From: Sulfitobacter dubius
Lineage (GTDB): Bacteria > Pseudomonadota > Alphaproteobacteria > Rhodobacterales > Rhodobacteraceae
Direction: 5' to 3'
Assembly: GCF_900113435.1 (NCBI RefSeq)
Contig: NZ_FOPG01000001.1
Span: 682,001-746,000, forward strand
Length of the DNA: 64,000 bases
This document shows positions 1 to 9,015 of this stretch, piece by piece. Position 1 is the stretch's first letter; each line of letters opens with the position of its first letter. The notes beneath the pieces were generated by a model. The model did no database searches. It was not told the origin of the DNA and worked only from the letters and a program-made list of their open reading frames with translations. The translations under genes were made by a program, and so were the position numbers.

Positions 1-372
1 ACCTCTCCGCATAGAGAGCCTTCTTTGGCAGCCGTTAGTCCTACTTAAGCACGGCAGAGACTGTAAACGCAGGCAACGTCCTGCACCGATCCAGCAGTGC
101 CCAACCGCGACAGGTCGAACTGTGGCGCAGACGAAACACTGAGGTTCTTACAGAAAACCTCACTTGCTCTTCGGCCACTGCCCCCCTAACGCGCAATCAG
201 CATGAAGCGAATGGCCTCATGCAATGGAGATTTTATGCAAGAGCCCCGGGCCCGCGCCCGTTCCTGAACCTTCCCAGCCGGTAGGCTTCAGGAGCAACTG
301 ACACATCAAGAACACTCAAGCGCTTTGCTGAGTGATCCTGTTTCTGTGCTCTCATAAAATCGAGACAATCCA
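1..372. other. Intergenic left edge, no gene seen
   Basis: No reading frame with protein-like composition and no RNA gene is recognisable here. The stretch looks like non-coding accessory DNA leading into the toxin gene at 373. It contains the upstream region of that gene, but no clear promoter can be assigned. Confidence 0.5.
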
Positions 373-630
373 TTGAATATATCAAAGCACGAACAGCGTG
401 TTTTGCACGAACTCGCCCTTGGTGGAGCTATCCACTATGAACGGTGCGACAAGGGCAAGATCCGCGAAATCACCTGTTTCACACGCGAGGGACACGTCCT
501 GACGGACTGCCCGCTCGACCTGTTCCAACGGCTGAGACGACGCCGCTTCATCCGCTCGCAAAACGGACGCCCCTACCGCGTGACGCGGCTGGGGATCACC
601 TCTGTGCGCGCGCAACTTAACCAACGCTAA
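373..630 (+). CDS. yjhX: YjhX/TopAI-family toxin
   Basis: This 85-residue protein matches the small YjhX (UPF0386) family over its full length: an N-terminal N-x-S-x-x-EQR-x-L-H block, a central CYTREG-like block (here CFTREGHVLTDCPL) and a C-terminal RPYRVTRLG segment. In E. coli this protein is TopAI, a toxin that inhibits DNA topoisomerase I and is neutralised by the GNAT protein YjhQ. The start is a TTG at 373, chosen because it gives the conserved MNIS-x-x-EQR N-terminus. No strong ribosome site precedes it. A GNAT gene follows 14 bases downstream, as in the E. coli pair, so a toxin-antitoxin role is a reasonable inference. Activity is not shown by sequence. Confidence 0.85.
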   Translation: MNISKHEQRVLHELALGGAIHYERCDKGKIREITCFTREGHVLTDCPLDLFQRLRRRRFIRSQNGRPYRVTRLGITSVRAQLNQR

Positions 631-644
631 AAGGATCAAAGACA

Positions 645-1091
645 ATGAATGATACAACTGAAACCATCCGCCCCTACCTCGCCGAGGACGTTGAGGCGGT
701 AATCGACGTCTGGCAGCGGGCGAACGCCTTGGCCCATCCGTTTCTTTCCAAAGACTTCGTCGCCGAGGTGCATCAGGCGATGCGGGACGTCTACCTGCCC
801 AACGCCGAAACCTATGTTCTGGAAAAGGGTGGGAACATTGCCGGCTTCATTGCACTTATCGGCAATGAGATCGGCGGCCTGTTTCTCGATCCGGCGTTGC
901 ATGGGCAAGGCCATGGCCGGGCATTGGTGGACCACGCGGTCTCACTCAAGGGCCCACTGTCCGTAGAGGTCTTCCGCGACAACAAAATCGGGCGGCCCTT
1001 CTATGAGCGCTACGGGTTCGATTTCGTCGTCGACGAATTGCACGCGCCATCCGGTCAGGTTAGCCGCAAAATGGCGATGCCTGGCGCCTAA
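645..1091 (+). CDS. GNAT-family N-acetyltransferase, probable partner of YjhX
   Basis: A 148-residue single-domain GNAT acetyltransferase. Residues 86-92 (HGQGHGR) form the acetyl-CoA pyrophosphate-binding loop, and the C-terminal FYERYGF block (around 122-128) is the usual GNAT strand-5/helix segment. The start has a ribosome site (AAGGATC) a few bases upstream. The gene sits 14 bases after the YjhX toxin and is probably co-transcribed. In E. coli the antitoxin YjhQ is also a GNAT protein, but is longer (about 181 residues). This one resembles small YjaB-type acetyltransferases more, so it could be either the antitoxin or an unrelated acetyltransferase. Confidence 0.75.
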   Translation: MNDTTETIRPYLAEDVEAVIDVWQRANALAHPFLSKDFVAEVHQAMRDVYLPNAETYVLEKGGNIAGFIALIGNEIGGLFLDPALHGQGHGRALVDHAVSLKGPLSVEVFRDNKIGRPFYERYGFDFVVDELHAPSGQVSRKMAMPGA

Positions 1092-1486
1092 TCTCACGAA
1101 CATACTGCCCGTCCCCGTGAGTGGGGGCGGGCAAACCAACCTTCGTCCAGTGATCTCAGGCGGTTTCGTTCGTGACGATAGTGCTGTGTGAACTGTGTCT
1201 TATGGAGCGGAATGCGCCCGACACCCATGCAAACTATCGGCGGATGATGTTGAGTTGAAATGCAATCCGCATTCTTACTCTGCGGGCCATGCATATCTGC
1301 TCAACGCCCGTCTTTCGCAGCCAAGTTCGCTGCGGTTGCGAAATGCTCGACCAGTTTGCCTGTTAGGTTGGGCCCTAAACTCTCCTATGGCGGTACAGCA
1401 ATATAAGAACCACTTAGATCCCGGCAGTGCGGACTTTCCTGCCGTTCGACTGGTGGATTAGACCCCCTCCGTGATAACTTCCCCGA
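1092..1486. other. Gene-poor stretch between GNAT and kinase genes
   Basis: Short open frames occur (for example 1195-1461 on the plus strand) but none has recognisable domains, a ribosome site or protein-like composition. The stretch may hold decayed genes. No repeat or RNA gene was recognised. Confidence 0.45.
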
Positions 1487-2011
1487 ATGAATTTCTTAGT
1501 TTCTCTTTCCGGGCTTCCCGGGGTCGGCAAAACGACCTTGGCAAAGAAATTGGCGGCGCTTACTCCGGCTATCCATCTTCGTGTAGATTCCGTTGAAACG
1601 GCTCTGCAAAGAAGCATTCTAAGTATTCATCCCGCAGAGGATGCAGGCTACCTGGCACTCGCAGCTATAGCACAAGACAACCTTTTGCTTGGCTTCGACG
1701 TTATTGCCGATACGGTCAATCCCATCGGAATTTCACGACAACTATGGACGAAGACCGCTTCCGATGGCGCGGCTCACCTGTTGAACGTCGAAGTAATCTG
1801 TTCGGATAAAGCGCTTCATCGAAAGCGAGTCGAGACGCGTATCAGCGATATCAAAGGGCTTGTCGTTCCCAACTGGCACGAGGTCTCCAAACGGACCTTT
1901 GAGCCGTGGAAGTGCGATCGCTTAATCGTGGATACCGCCCTTAACTCAGTTGACGAATGCGCAATTATGATCGCAAAGGAAATGGACCGTTTGAGGTATG
2001 CGCCTCAGTAA
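1487..2011 (+). CDS. P-loop kinase-like ATPase (AAA_33/zeta-like)
   Basis: A 174-residue protein starting with a strand and a Walker A P-loop (GLPGVGKT, residues 9-16). The layout is that of small P-loop kinases: P-loop, then an Asp-containing segment (RVDSVE), then a helical lid with conserved Arg residues (RKRVETR), and a final strand (RLIVDTA). Families with this shape include gluconate, adenylylsulfate and chloramphenicol kinases and zeta toxins. The substrate cannot be assigned. The gene stands alone between non-coding DNA and a decayed gene, and its base composition looks more AT-rich than the following operon, consistent with a transferred or accessory gene. Confidence 0.65.
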   Translation: MNFLVSLSGLPGVGKTTLAKKLAALTPAIHLRVDSVETALQRSILSIHPAEDAGYLALAAIAQDNLLLGFDVIADTVNPIGISRQLWTKTASDGAAHLLNVEVICSDKALHRKRVETRISDIKGLVVPNWHEVSKRTFEPWKCDRLIVDTALNSVDECAIMIAKEMDRLRYAPQ

Positions 2012-2047
2012 GTTTAGTTCCCATGCCGACCTACGCTGCGGGCAAAA

Positions 2048-2266
2048 GTGTCTCAAGCTGTCGACGATCACCGCTCCGAATGCCGCCTCAAGACCTTCGC
2101 GGCCCAGACGGCACATTGGGTACTCTACGTCGCCATTCTCATACTGCCGCTTTCGGGCTGGGTAATGCATTCGGCCGAAGTGGGCTTTGTGGGGATCGTG
2201 TTGGCAGCCATGGTCGCGGCACATATCGGTGGCACTTTCGAACTGTCTGTCGCTCTCCAGTCATCG
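2048..2266 (+). pseudogene. Cytochrome b561 remnant
   Basis: In the frame of 2048 the translation contains a typical cytochrome b561 membrane segment (HWVLYVAILILPLSGWVM) and, soon after, a second partial segment ending in AAHIGGTFEL. A complete member is about 170-190 residues with four membrane helices and two pairs of haem His ligands. Here the N-terminal helices are absent and the frame then runs antisense into the pseudoazurin gene. It is best read as a truncated, internally deleted relic. Its position beside a blue copper protein suggests a former small electron-transfer cluster. Confidence 0.55.
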
Positions 2267-2671
2267 GTTAAGAAACTTCGACATCCGCTCTCGTGCACGG
2301 GTAGGCAGCGCAGACGGCAGGGGAGCTGCGTCATCGACCTCCCCCACGTCGACGATCATTACCATCCCCATAGCGTAATGCGGCGAGCACTTGATGCCGT
2401 AGCGTCCCTCGATCTCGAAACTGACCGATTTTTCTTCGTCGATTTCTCCAATGAAACGCTCGGCCCCTTCGGGCAACATCTCGGAAATAGACGCGGCGTT
2501 GTGGCCGTGCTGTGCTGGCAGGAAACGGACCGTGTCGCCGGGAGCGATTTGCAGATGGGCGGGCTCGTAGACCATCGCGCCGGTGTCTCCGCGCGTCAGC
2601 ATTTTCACATCATGGGTTTCGGCGTATCCGAGGGACGGCAGAAGGGTGATCAGTGCGGTCAGAAGTCGCAT
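2261..2671 (-). CDS. Pseudoazurin (blue copper protein)
   Basis: A 136-residue precursor with a signal peptide (MRLLTALITLLPSLGYA) followed by a cupredoxin domain. The type 1 copper ligands are all present: His57, Cys95, His98 and Met103 of the precursor. Removing 17 signal residues gives 40, 78, 81 and 86, the classical pseudoazurin numbering. It is a periplasmic one-electron carrier, usually donating to nitrite or nitrous oxide reductase or cytochrome peroxidase, none of which is in this window. The start at 2671 is supported by the signal peptide and an AAGGATC ribosome site; an upstream in-frame ATG would add 31 unrelated residues. The gene lies just downstream of the cobalamin transporter ATPase gene on the same strand. 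Confidence 0.92.
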   Translation of the reverse strand: MRLLTALITLLPSLGYAETHDVKMLTRGDTGAMVYEPAHLQIAPGDTVRFLPAQHGHNAASISEMLPEGAERFIGEIDEEKSVSFEIEGRYGIKCSPHYAMGMVMIVDVGEVDDAAPLPSALPTRARERMSKFLNR

Positions 2672-2681
2672 GGGTGATCCT

Positions 2682-3439
<758 letters not shown>

Positions 3440-3443
<4 letters not shown>

Positions 3444-4498
3444 CGGCGCGCACCTCGAACGAGGATCAGCGCAAAGGCAGGGGCACCGACGAGCGCGGTC
3501 ACCACTCCGATGGGGAGGACCTGACCCGGGACTATGACGCGGCTGATCACATCGGCCGCGACAAGGAACACTGCCCCGGCAAGGGCAGATGCCGGCACCA
3601 GGCGATCGTGGCGCGTGCCTACGAGAAACCGCATGGCATGGGGGACGACCAGCCCCACAAAGCCGATTGCCCCCACCTTCGAGACGAGAACGCCGACCAT
3701 GATCGCGGTCGCGGTGATCAGGCTACCGCGCAGGGCTGGCACGTTGATCCCGAGCGACGCCGCCCCGTCCGCCCCGAAGGTGAAGGCATCAAGCCCGCGC
3801 CGGTGCCAAAGGCAAAGGCCCACCCCAGCAAGGGAGACCAGCGTACAGGCCATAACATCTTCCCATCGAATACCAGAGAGGTTGCCCATCAGCCAGAACA
3901 TGATGCCGCGCGCCTGCTCGGCATTGGCCGAGCGGGCGATGGTGAAGGCCGTCAGTGCATTGAACATCTGCGATCCGGCAATGCCTGCAAGGATAATCGC
4001 GGCCGCAGCCTGCGTGGCACGGCCGCCACCCGCCCCTCCGCTCACGGCACGGGCCAAGACCACGACGCAGCCGAATGCGAGAAGCGCACCGGTCAGTGCC
4101 CCGAACGACATGGAAATCACGCCGCCGCCCACGCCCGCGACCGTTACCAGAACCGCCCCGGTCGAGGCACCCGCCGAAAGGCCCATAAGGTAGGGATCGG
4201 CCAGCGGATTGCGCAGGAGCGCCTGAAGCACGACGCCTGTCAGCGCCAGCCCCGCACCGCAACAGGCGGCGACAATGGCCCGAGGGAGGCGATAGCTCCA
4301 AATAATCCCCGCCTCGATCCCGTCCACGGGATAGCTCGCGCCCCAAAGGTGGTTCGCCAACGTTTGAAGGACGGTGGCGAAGGGCAGCCATGTCTCGCCG
4401 ATAGCCGTCCCAGCGAGAATGGTGAGACCGAGGATCAGTGGCGCCGCCCACAGGCGTCGTACCGGCGCAACCCGTGGCTGCGCGGCCACCATCGTCAT
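3440..4498 (-). CDS. btuC: Cobalamin ABC importer permease (BtuC/FecCD family)
   Basis: A 352-residue polytopic membrane protein of the FecCD family, which normally has about ten membrane helices. Family landmarks include the LPRAIVAACCGAGLALTG segment after the first periplasmic loop, the LLRNPLADPYLMGLSAGA block and the late cytoplasmic GFVGLVVPH coupling segment. It should form a homodimer with the ATPase encoded downstream. The start overlaps the stop of the binding-protein gene (ATGA) and the stop overlaps the ATPase start, so the three genes are translationally coupled. The substrate is inferred as cobalamin or another corrinoid from the upstream riboswitch. Confidence 0.87.
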
Positions 4499-5505
4499 TC
4501 GAACGACATCTCCGAGAGCGCCTCAGACAGCGTCTCCAGCCCGTAAATTGAGCGCATCGTCGCGCTCATCGCATGGGCGTCCATCTGCACGATCCGCCCC
4601 TTTTGCACGGCCGTCATTTGGCTTGCCACGGGATCGTTGCGCAAGAACTCCAGCTTCTTCTCGACACTATCGGCCTGAAAACGGCGGCGGTCCATGTAGG
4701 CGATGACGATGACGTCCGGATCAGCGCGGGCGATGCTCTCCCAGCCGACTGTCGGCCACTCCTCGTCCGAAGCGATGACGTTCTCGATGCCGAGAGCGTC
4801 CATCATGTAGCCTGGCGCGCCGAGCTGCCCGGCGACATAGGGGTCAATCTCCAGATCGGCGGATGAAAACCAAAACACTGCCGACAGATCGTCCGGCAGT
4901 TTGAGCCCAGAGGCCCTGGCGATGGCATCTTCCTCCGTGGTTTGTAGCTCGGCGACCAATTCCTCGCCCGCGTCTTGCACGTCGAAGATCGTCGCGAGTT
5001 CGCGGATCCCTTTGTAGACCGACGCGGTCTTGAAGGCGCCGGTTCGGGTGCCATCGCCACCGGTGGAATTGTCCTTGGTGTCGCAATCGGCAGGCATGAT
5101 GTAGGTGGGAATGCCGATGTCGTGGAACATCTCGCGCGTGCCCACTATCCCGCTTTCTCCGACGTGCCATTCATATTGTACGGCGACCAGACCGGGTTTC
5201 TTCGCGACCACGCTCTCGAAGCTCGGGTCGTTATCGGCAATCCGCTCGATCCCGTCGTTCGCTTCGGTGAATTCAGGCAGGACCGGATTGAACCAGACCG
5301 AAGTGCCCGAGACCTTTGGCGCAAGACCAAGAGAATAGAGGATCTCTGTCGCAGACTGGCCAATGGTCACGGCACTGTCCGGAGCGGCGTCGAAGGATAT
5401 TTCGACACCACAATTCGTGAGATTGAGGGGGTAGTTTGTTTCCTGCGCTTGCAGGGGAAGTGCGGCGCTGGCCACCAAAGTGGCCGCAATCAAGGTCTGT
5501 CTCAT
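4495..5505 (-). CDS. btuF: Periplasmic cobalamin-binding protein (BtuF-like)
   Basis: A 336-residue class III periplasmic binding protein with a signal peptide (MRQTLIAATLVASAALPLQA). The mature part contains the TIGQSATEILYSLGL block typical of cobalamin, haem and siderophore binding proteins and the later DVIVIAYMDRR segment. The open frame extends upstream to 5688, but that extension is only a translation of the riboswitch. The signal peptide fixes the start at 5505. It is the first gene of the btuFCD-like operon and lies about 115 bases downstream of the cobalamin riboswitch, so it is probably repressed when B12 is plentiful. Confidence 0.85.
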   Translation of the reverse strand: MRQTLIAATLVASAALPLQAQETNYPLNLTNCGVEISFDAAPDSAVTIGQSATEILYSLGLAPKVSGTSVWFNPVLPEFTEANDGIERIADNDPSFESVVAKKPGLVAVQYEWHVGESGIVGTREMFHDIGIPTYIMPADCDTKDNSTGGDGTRTGAFKTASVYKGIRELATIFDVQDAGEELVAELQTTEEDAIARASGLKLPDDLSAVFWFSSADLEIDPYVAGQLGAPGYMMDALGIENVIASDEEWPTVGWESIARADPDVIVIAYMDRRRFQADSVEKKLEFLRNDPVASQMTAVQKGRIVQMDAHAMSATMRSIYGLETLSEALSEMSFE

Positions 5506-5617
5506 CCGATCCGTCCCGTCAGATAGGACCGTCAGGGGCAAGACGCGAAACGGAATATGGCCAAGATGACCATGTCGAGTTTCCCGCCCCGGTACACCCC
5601 GTCCGGTCGTGGTTTCA

Positions 5618-5800
5618 TATCCGTCGGCAGGTCTCCTGACTGGCGGGTTACGGCACCTCTCGCCTTCCCGGGACAATCCCAGTGGCATCTTGAGAGGCGC
5701 TCGCCGCCTACAGTTGCGGGGGCAGTTCCGTTTCCCGGCTGTGACCGGAACGGATTCCCTTTCAATTCCCGAAGGAAACCGACGCCGAAATCAGTGACAG
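5618..5800 (-). promoter_or_regulatory. Cobalamin riboswitch
   Basis: Read on the minus strand, this segment has the conserved order of the cobalamin aptamer: a 5' helix with a run of purines, the B12 box core (GGAACTGCCCCCGCAACTGT near 5715-5735), a GCCACTGGGA element near 5676-5686, a GGGAAGG element, and the 3' closing block with CGTAACCCGCCAGTCAGGAG then ACCTGCC (near 5624-5656). The first btuF-like codon is at 5505, leaving room for an expression platform. This assigns the downstream transporter to corrinoid uptake. Confidence 0.95.
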
Positions 5801-5898
5801 GTTTTTAAACCGGTGGCAATCACTGGTTGCGCATGGGATTCTCGAATCATCCGGCGGACCAGCGCCGAAGAACAACCACTAGCGAACTTCGCTGCCCC

Positions 5899-7242
5899 TC
5901 ACCCTAAGTAGATCTGCCCTGAGGGATATTTCACCTTAGGAACGCTGCGTGTGGCGAGGAAAAAGCCAATTGCCAAGGGCCCGACCCGCCCGACGAACAT
6001 GATCAACATGAGGATAAAGCGCCCGATGCCATCTAACTCCGCCGTAATACCGCGCGACAGGCCGACCGTTCCGAAAGCGGATGTAACCTCAAAGGCAATA
6101 TCGGTGAACTGGCCGTCGTGGTTAATTGTCATGACGAAAACCCCCGTCAGCACCAGCAACATTGAGATCGTGGTGAGAGCCAAGACTTTCATCACCTCGT
6201 CCAGCCCTAAGGACCGGCCAAAGGCGTGTAGCGTTGTCTGACGTCGAAAGAATGCGATCGTGGCAAGCAGCAAAACAAAGAGCGTGGTCACCTTGATCCC
6301 GCCCGCCGTCGAAGTGCTGCCGCCCCCCACCAGCATCAGCGTCATTGTCAGCAAGGAGGTGCTGTCATGCATCCCGCCGGTGTTGATCGTGTTGAAACCG
6401 GCGGTACGCGGCGTGGTGCCTTGAAACCAACTTGCCCATAGTTTCTCAACGACACTCAAGGGGCCGAGGGTCTCAGGGTTGCCCCATTCCAGCAGGCCAA
6501 ACATGACACTTCCCCAAGTGATCAGCAGTGCCGTGCCAACCAGCATCAGCTTGGAATGCAGGGTCAGTTTACGCCAATTCCGGCTGCGATACACATCGCC
6601 CACCACGATAAACCCAAGCCCGCCAAGGATGAAAAGCGCAGGGATCACCAGATTGATGATCGGGTTTCCCACCCAATGCGACAGGCTATCGGGGTGCAGG
6701 GCAAACCCGGCATTGTTGAAGGCTGAGATCGAGTGAAAGACCGCCTCCCACAGCCCGGCCCAGCCGAACTCAGGCACAAAGACCAAGGCCAGAAGCGCTG
6801 CACCCACCGCCTCGCAAGAAACCGCGATGATCAGGATCATACGGGCGATATAGGACAGGTTCGACAGGGATGTCTGGTTCAGGTCCTCGCGCAGGATCAG
6901 CCGTTGCGGCATGCCGATAGGAATACCAAGCGCGCCCAGCAAAAGCACCGCAAAGGTCATCAGGCCAAGACCGCCAAGCTGGATCAACGCTGCGATCACC
7001 GCTTGACCAAAGCCCGTGAATGTCGCCCCGGTATCGGCGAGCACCAGCCCCGTGACCGTTACTGCGGAGGTCGAGGTGAAAAGCGCCTCGCCCAGACCGA
7101 TATCACCGTGATGCGAAATCGGCAGCCAGAGCAGAATGGCCCCCAGAATGATGAATGCCATATAATAGAGCGACAAAAGCGCAGGCGGCGGCATCCGCAG
7201 GGTCTTTTTCCGCCGCAAAAGGGACCGAAACGACAGGGGCAT
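5899..7242 (-). CDS. ktrB: Potassium uptake channel subunit KtrB/TrkH family
   Basis: A 447-residue membrane protein of the Trk/Ktr/HKT superfamily. The length and the absence of extra N-terminal helices fit KtrB better than TrkH (about 480-500 residues). The four-fold membrane-pore-membrane repeat shows selectivity-filter-like TxVTGL (TSTSAVTVTGLVL near residue 57), SAFNNAGF, TPRTAGFNT and AFGTVGLSRG segments. It works with the cytosolic RCK subunit encoded immediately upstream on the same strand (gap 2 bases) to import K+ coupled to Na+ or H+. No c-di-AMP riboswitch was seen. Confidence 0.92.
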   Translation of the reverse strand: MPLSFRSLLRRKKTLRMPPPALLSLYYMAFIILGAILLWLPISHHGDIGLGEALFTSTSAVTVTGLVLADTGATFTGFGQAVIAALIQLGGLGLMTFAVLLLGALGIPIGMPQRLILREDLNQTSLSNLSYIARMILIIAVSCEAVGAALLALVFVPEFGWAGLWEAVFHSISAFNNAGFALHPDSLSHWVGNPIINLVIPALFILGGLGFIVVGDVYRSRNWRKLTLHSKLMLVGTALLITWGSVMFGLLEWGNPETLGPLSVVEKLWASWFQGTTPRTAGFNTINTGGMHDSTSLLTMTLMLVGGGSTSTAGGIKVTTLFVLLLATIAFFRRQTTLHAFGRSLGLDEVMKVLALTTISMLLVLTGVFVMTINHDGQFTDIAFEVTSAFGTVGLSRGITAELDGIGRFILMLIMFVGRVGPLAIGFFLATRSVPKVKYPSGQIYLG

Positions 7243-7244
7243 TG

Positions 7245-7922
7245 TCAGAGGCTAGCCGCAAAGCTGTGCAGGTCTTTGCGCTGGCCCAACAGCAAGAGCA
7301 GATCATCACACTGCAACTGACATTCGTCTCCATCCTGCCCGATGAACTCGCTCCCCCGCATGACGCCGATGCAGCGCAGATTATAGGTTTTCCCATGCGG
7401 CAGTTCGGTCAGACGTCTGCCCTCGAGGCTTTCTGGGATGCGAAAGTTCACGACATGGTATCCATTGCCGAGGCTGACATAGTCCCGCAAAAGTGGGTTG
7501 TGCAGGATCTGCGCGATATGCTGGCCAATCTCGACCTCTGGATGCACGATCCTGTCCACGCCGAGCTTCTTCAATATGCGGTGGTGAGTTCGGGTCGTGG
7601 CCTTGGCCCAGACGACCTGAACGCCCACGAGTTTGAGGTTCATCGCCGATAGAATGCTCGCCTCTAGGTCCGACCCCATGGCCACCACGGCGGTATCACA
7701 GTCCCCAAACCCGGCATCACGGAGCGCTGCATCATCGCGGGCGTCCACAATCATGGCCTGCGACAGGGTATCGGCGAGGTTGGCAACGCGAGCCTCTGAG
7801 ATGTCGATGCCGATGACGTGGTTGCCGAAACGTTGCAATTCCTTCGCAACGGAGCTTCCGAAATTGCCCAAACCAACGACACCAAATGTGCGTCTTTTGA
7901 TTTTCGTCACGTTACTGTCCAT
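7245..7922 (-). CDS. ktrA: KtrA/TrkA-type K+ channel regulatory subunit
   Basis: A 225-residue soluble protein with an N-terminal RCK Rossmann domain (VGLGNFGSSVAKEL near residue 16, acidic end of strand 2 at ID) and a C-terminal TrkA_C domain from about residue 140. One RCK unit per chain is typical of KtrA, whereas TrkA has two. It gates the KtrB channel in response to adenine nucleotides. It is the first gene of the two-gene ktrAB operon. Confidence 0.92.
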   Translation of the reverse strand: MDSNVTKIKRRTFGVVGLGNFGSSVAKELQRFGNHVIGIDISEARVANLADTLSQAMIVDARDDAALRDAGFGDCDTAVVAMGSDLEASILSAMNLKLVGVQVVWAKATTRTHHRILKKLGVDRIVHPEVEIGQHIAQILHNPLLRDYVSLGNGYHVVNFRIPESLEGRRLTELPHGKTYNLRCIGVMRGSEFIGQDGDECQLQCDDLLLLLGQRKDLHSFAASL

Positions 7923-8040
7923 TCAAACTGACTGTCGCGGAACATTGCCGCAACGCAGAATGATGTCAATGAAGGGGAGCGCTTTTGGGTTTCACATTTA
8001 TGCGCGGTGAAGGCGCTTTAGTTTTACCGACCGACCACGC

Positions 8041-8973
8041 TTAGGTTTCCTCTGACCGATCCGTCGCGGGCGTCGGTTTCGGGCTTAGTTGCGAAATTTC
8101 GGCGTAGCTATCCCCGGACAAGTCCAAGCCCATCGCATCCAGCGAAGGCTGCAACTGGTCAACATTTCGGCCAGAGATAAGCGCTGACGTCACCGCCGGG
8201 TGCCGGGCAACCCACGCCACGGCAAGGGTGGTGGCCGCAATACCCAGACGCTGCGATAGCGTGGCCAAATCGCGCGCAACCTCGTGCATCCATGGCTGCC
8301 CATAGCGTGCGGCATAGGTCTTGTCGTCTTGCAAACGCCCCTCGGCACCTTTGGCGTATTTTCCGGTCAACAAGCCCCCACCCAAGGGCGAAAAAGGACT
8401 AACGGCAATGTCTTGGTCCGCGCAGGCCGGAAGAATTTCGACCTCTACCTGTCGTTTCACAAGGTTATACATCGGTTGGCAGACATCAATCTGGGTGCCG
8501 ATCGCCTTACACACCGCTTGCGCCTTCATGATCTGCCAAGCCGCAAAGTTCGACACGCCGATATAGCGTATCAGCCCTTGAGACTGCATCTTGGCCAAGG
8601 TGGAAAATGTCTCTTCAAGAGGTGTTTCAGCGTCAAAACGGTGTAGGTAATAGATATCCACTCCATCCACGCCCAGCCGTTTGCGGCTTTCATCCAAGGC
8701 GGCGTATAAGTTGCCCGAAGTGGCGGGCCGATCATTAGGGGCTTTCGTACCGATGATCAGATCATCGACATTTGATCCCAAGATCTGCCCCAACATGCTC
8801 TCAGACGCGCCGCCATTATAGCTATAGGCCGTGTCGAAGTGATTGATCCCCGCCGCGACGCAGGTCTCAAACATCTCTTTGGCGTTGCCCACATCCGCCG
8901 TACGGCCAAATTGCATGGCGCCAAATCCCAATCGCGAGATGGGGGTTCCGTACTTGGTTTGAATGCCGGTCAT
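8041..8973 (-). CDS. Aldo/keto reductase
   Basis: A 310-residue NADPH-type aldo/keto reductase with the full catalytic tetrad: Asp47 and Tyr52 (in FDTAYSYNG), Lys77 (IIGTKAP) and His111 (YYLHRFD). It reads as a (beta/alpha)8 barrel with the usual IGVSNF strand. The substrate is unknown. It lies 42 bases downstream of the MBL hydrolase and may be the last gene of the tct transport operon, suggesting reduction or oxidation of a sugar-derived carbonyl, but this is inference. No strong ribosome site is seen. Confidence 0.88.
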   Translation of the reverse strand: MTGIQTKYGTPISRLGFGAMQFGRTADVGNAKEMFETCVAAGINHFDTAYSYNGGASESMLGQILGSNVDDLIIGTKAPNDRPATSGNLYAALDESRKRLGVDGVDIYYLHRFDAETPLEETFSTLAKMQSQGLIRYIGVSNFAAWQIMKAQAVCKAIGTQIDVCQPMYNLVKRQVEVEILPACADQDIAVSPFSPLGGGLLTGKYAKGAEGRLQDDKTYAARYGQPWMHEVARDLATLSQRLGIAATTLAVAWVARHPAVTSALISGRNVDQLQPSLDAMGLDLSGDSYAEISQLSPKPTPATDRSEET

Positions 8974-9015
8974 GGTGGAGCTTTCGGTTTGGGAAGGGAG
9001 CCTCGGGGGACTAGA

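Noticed and set aside
1195-1461. 88-codon plus-strand frame
   Set aside because: No ribosome site, no known domain and composition not protein-like.
5506-5688. N-terminal extension of the btuF-like gene
   Set aside because: The extra residues are a translation of the riboswitch and leader; the signal peptide starts at 5505.
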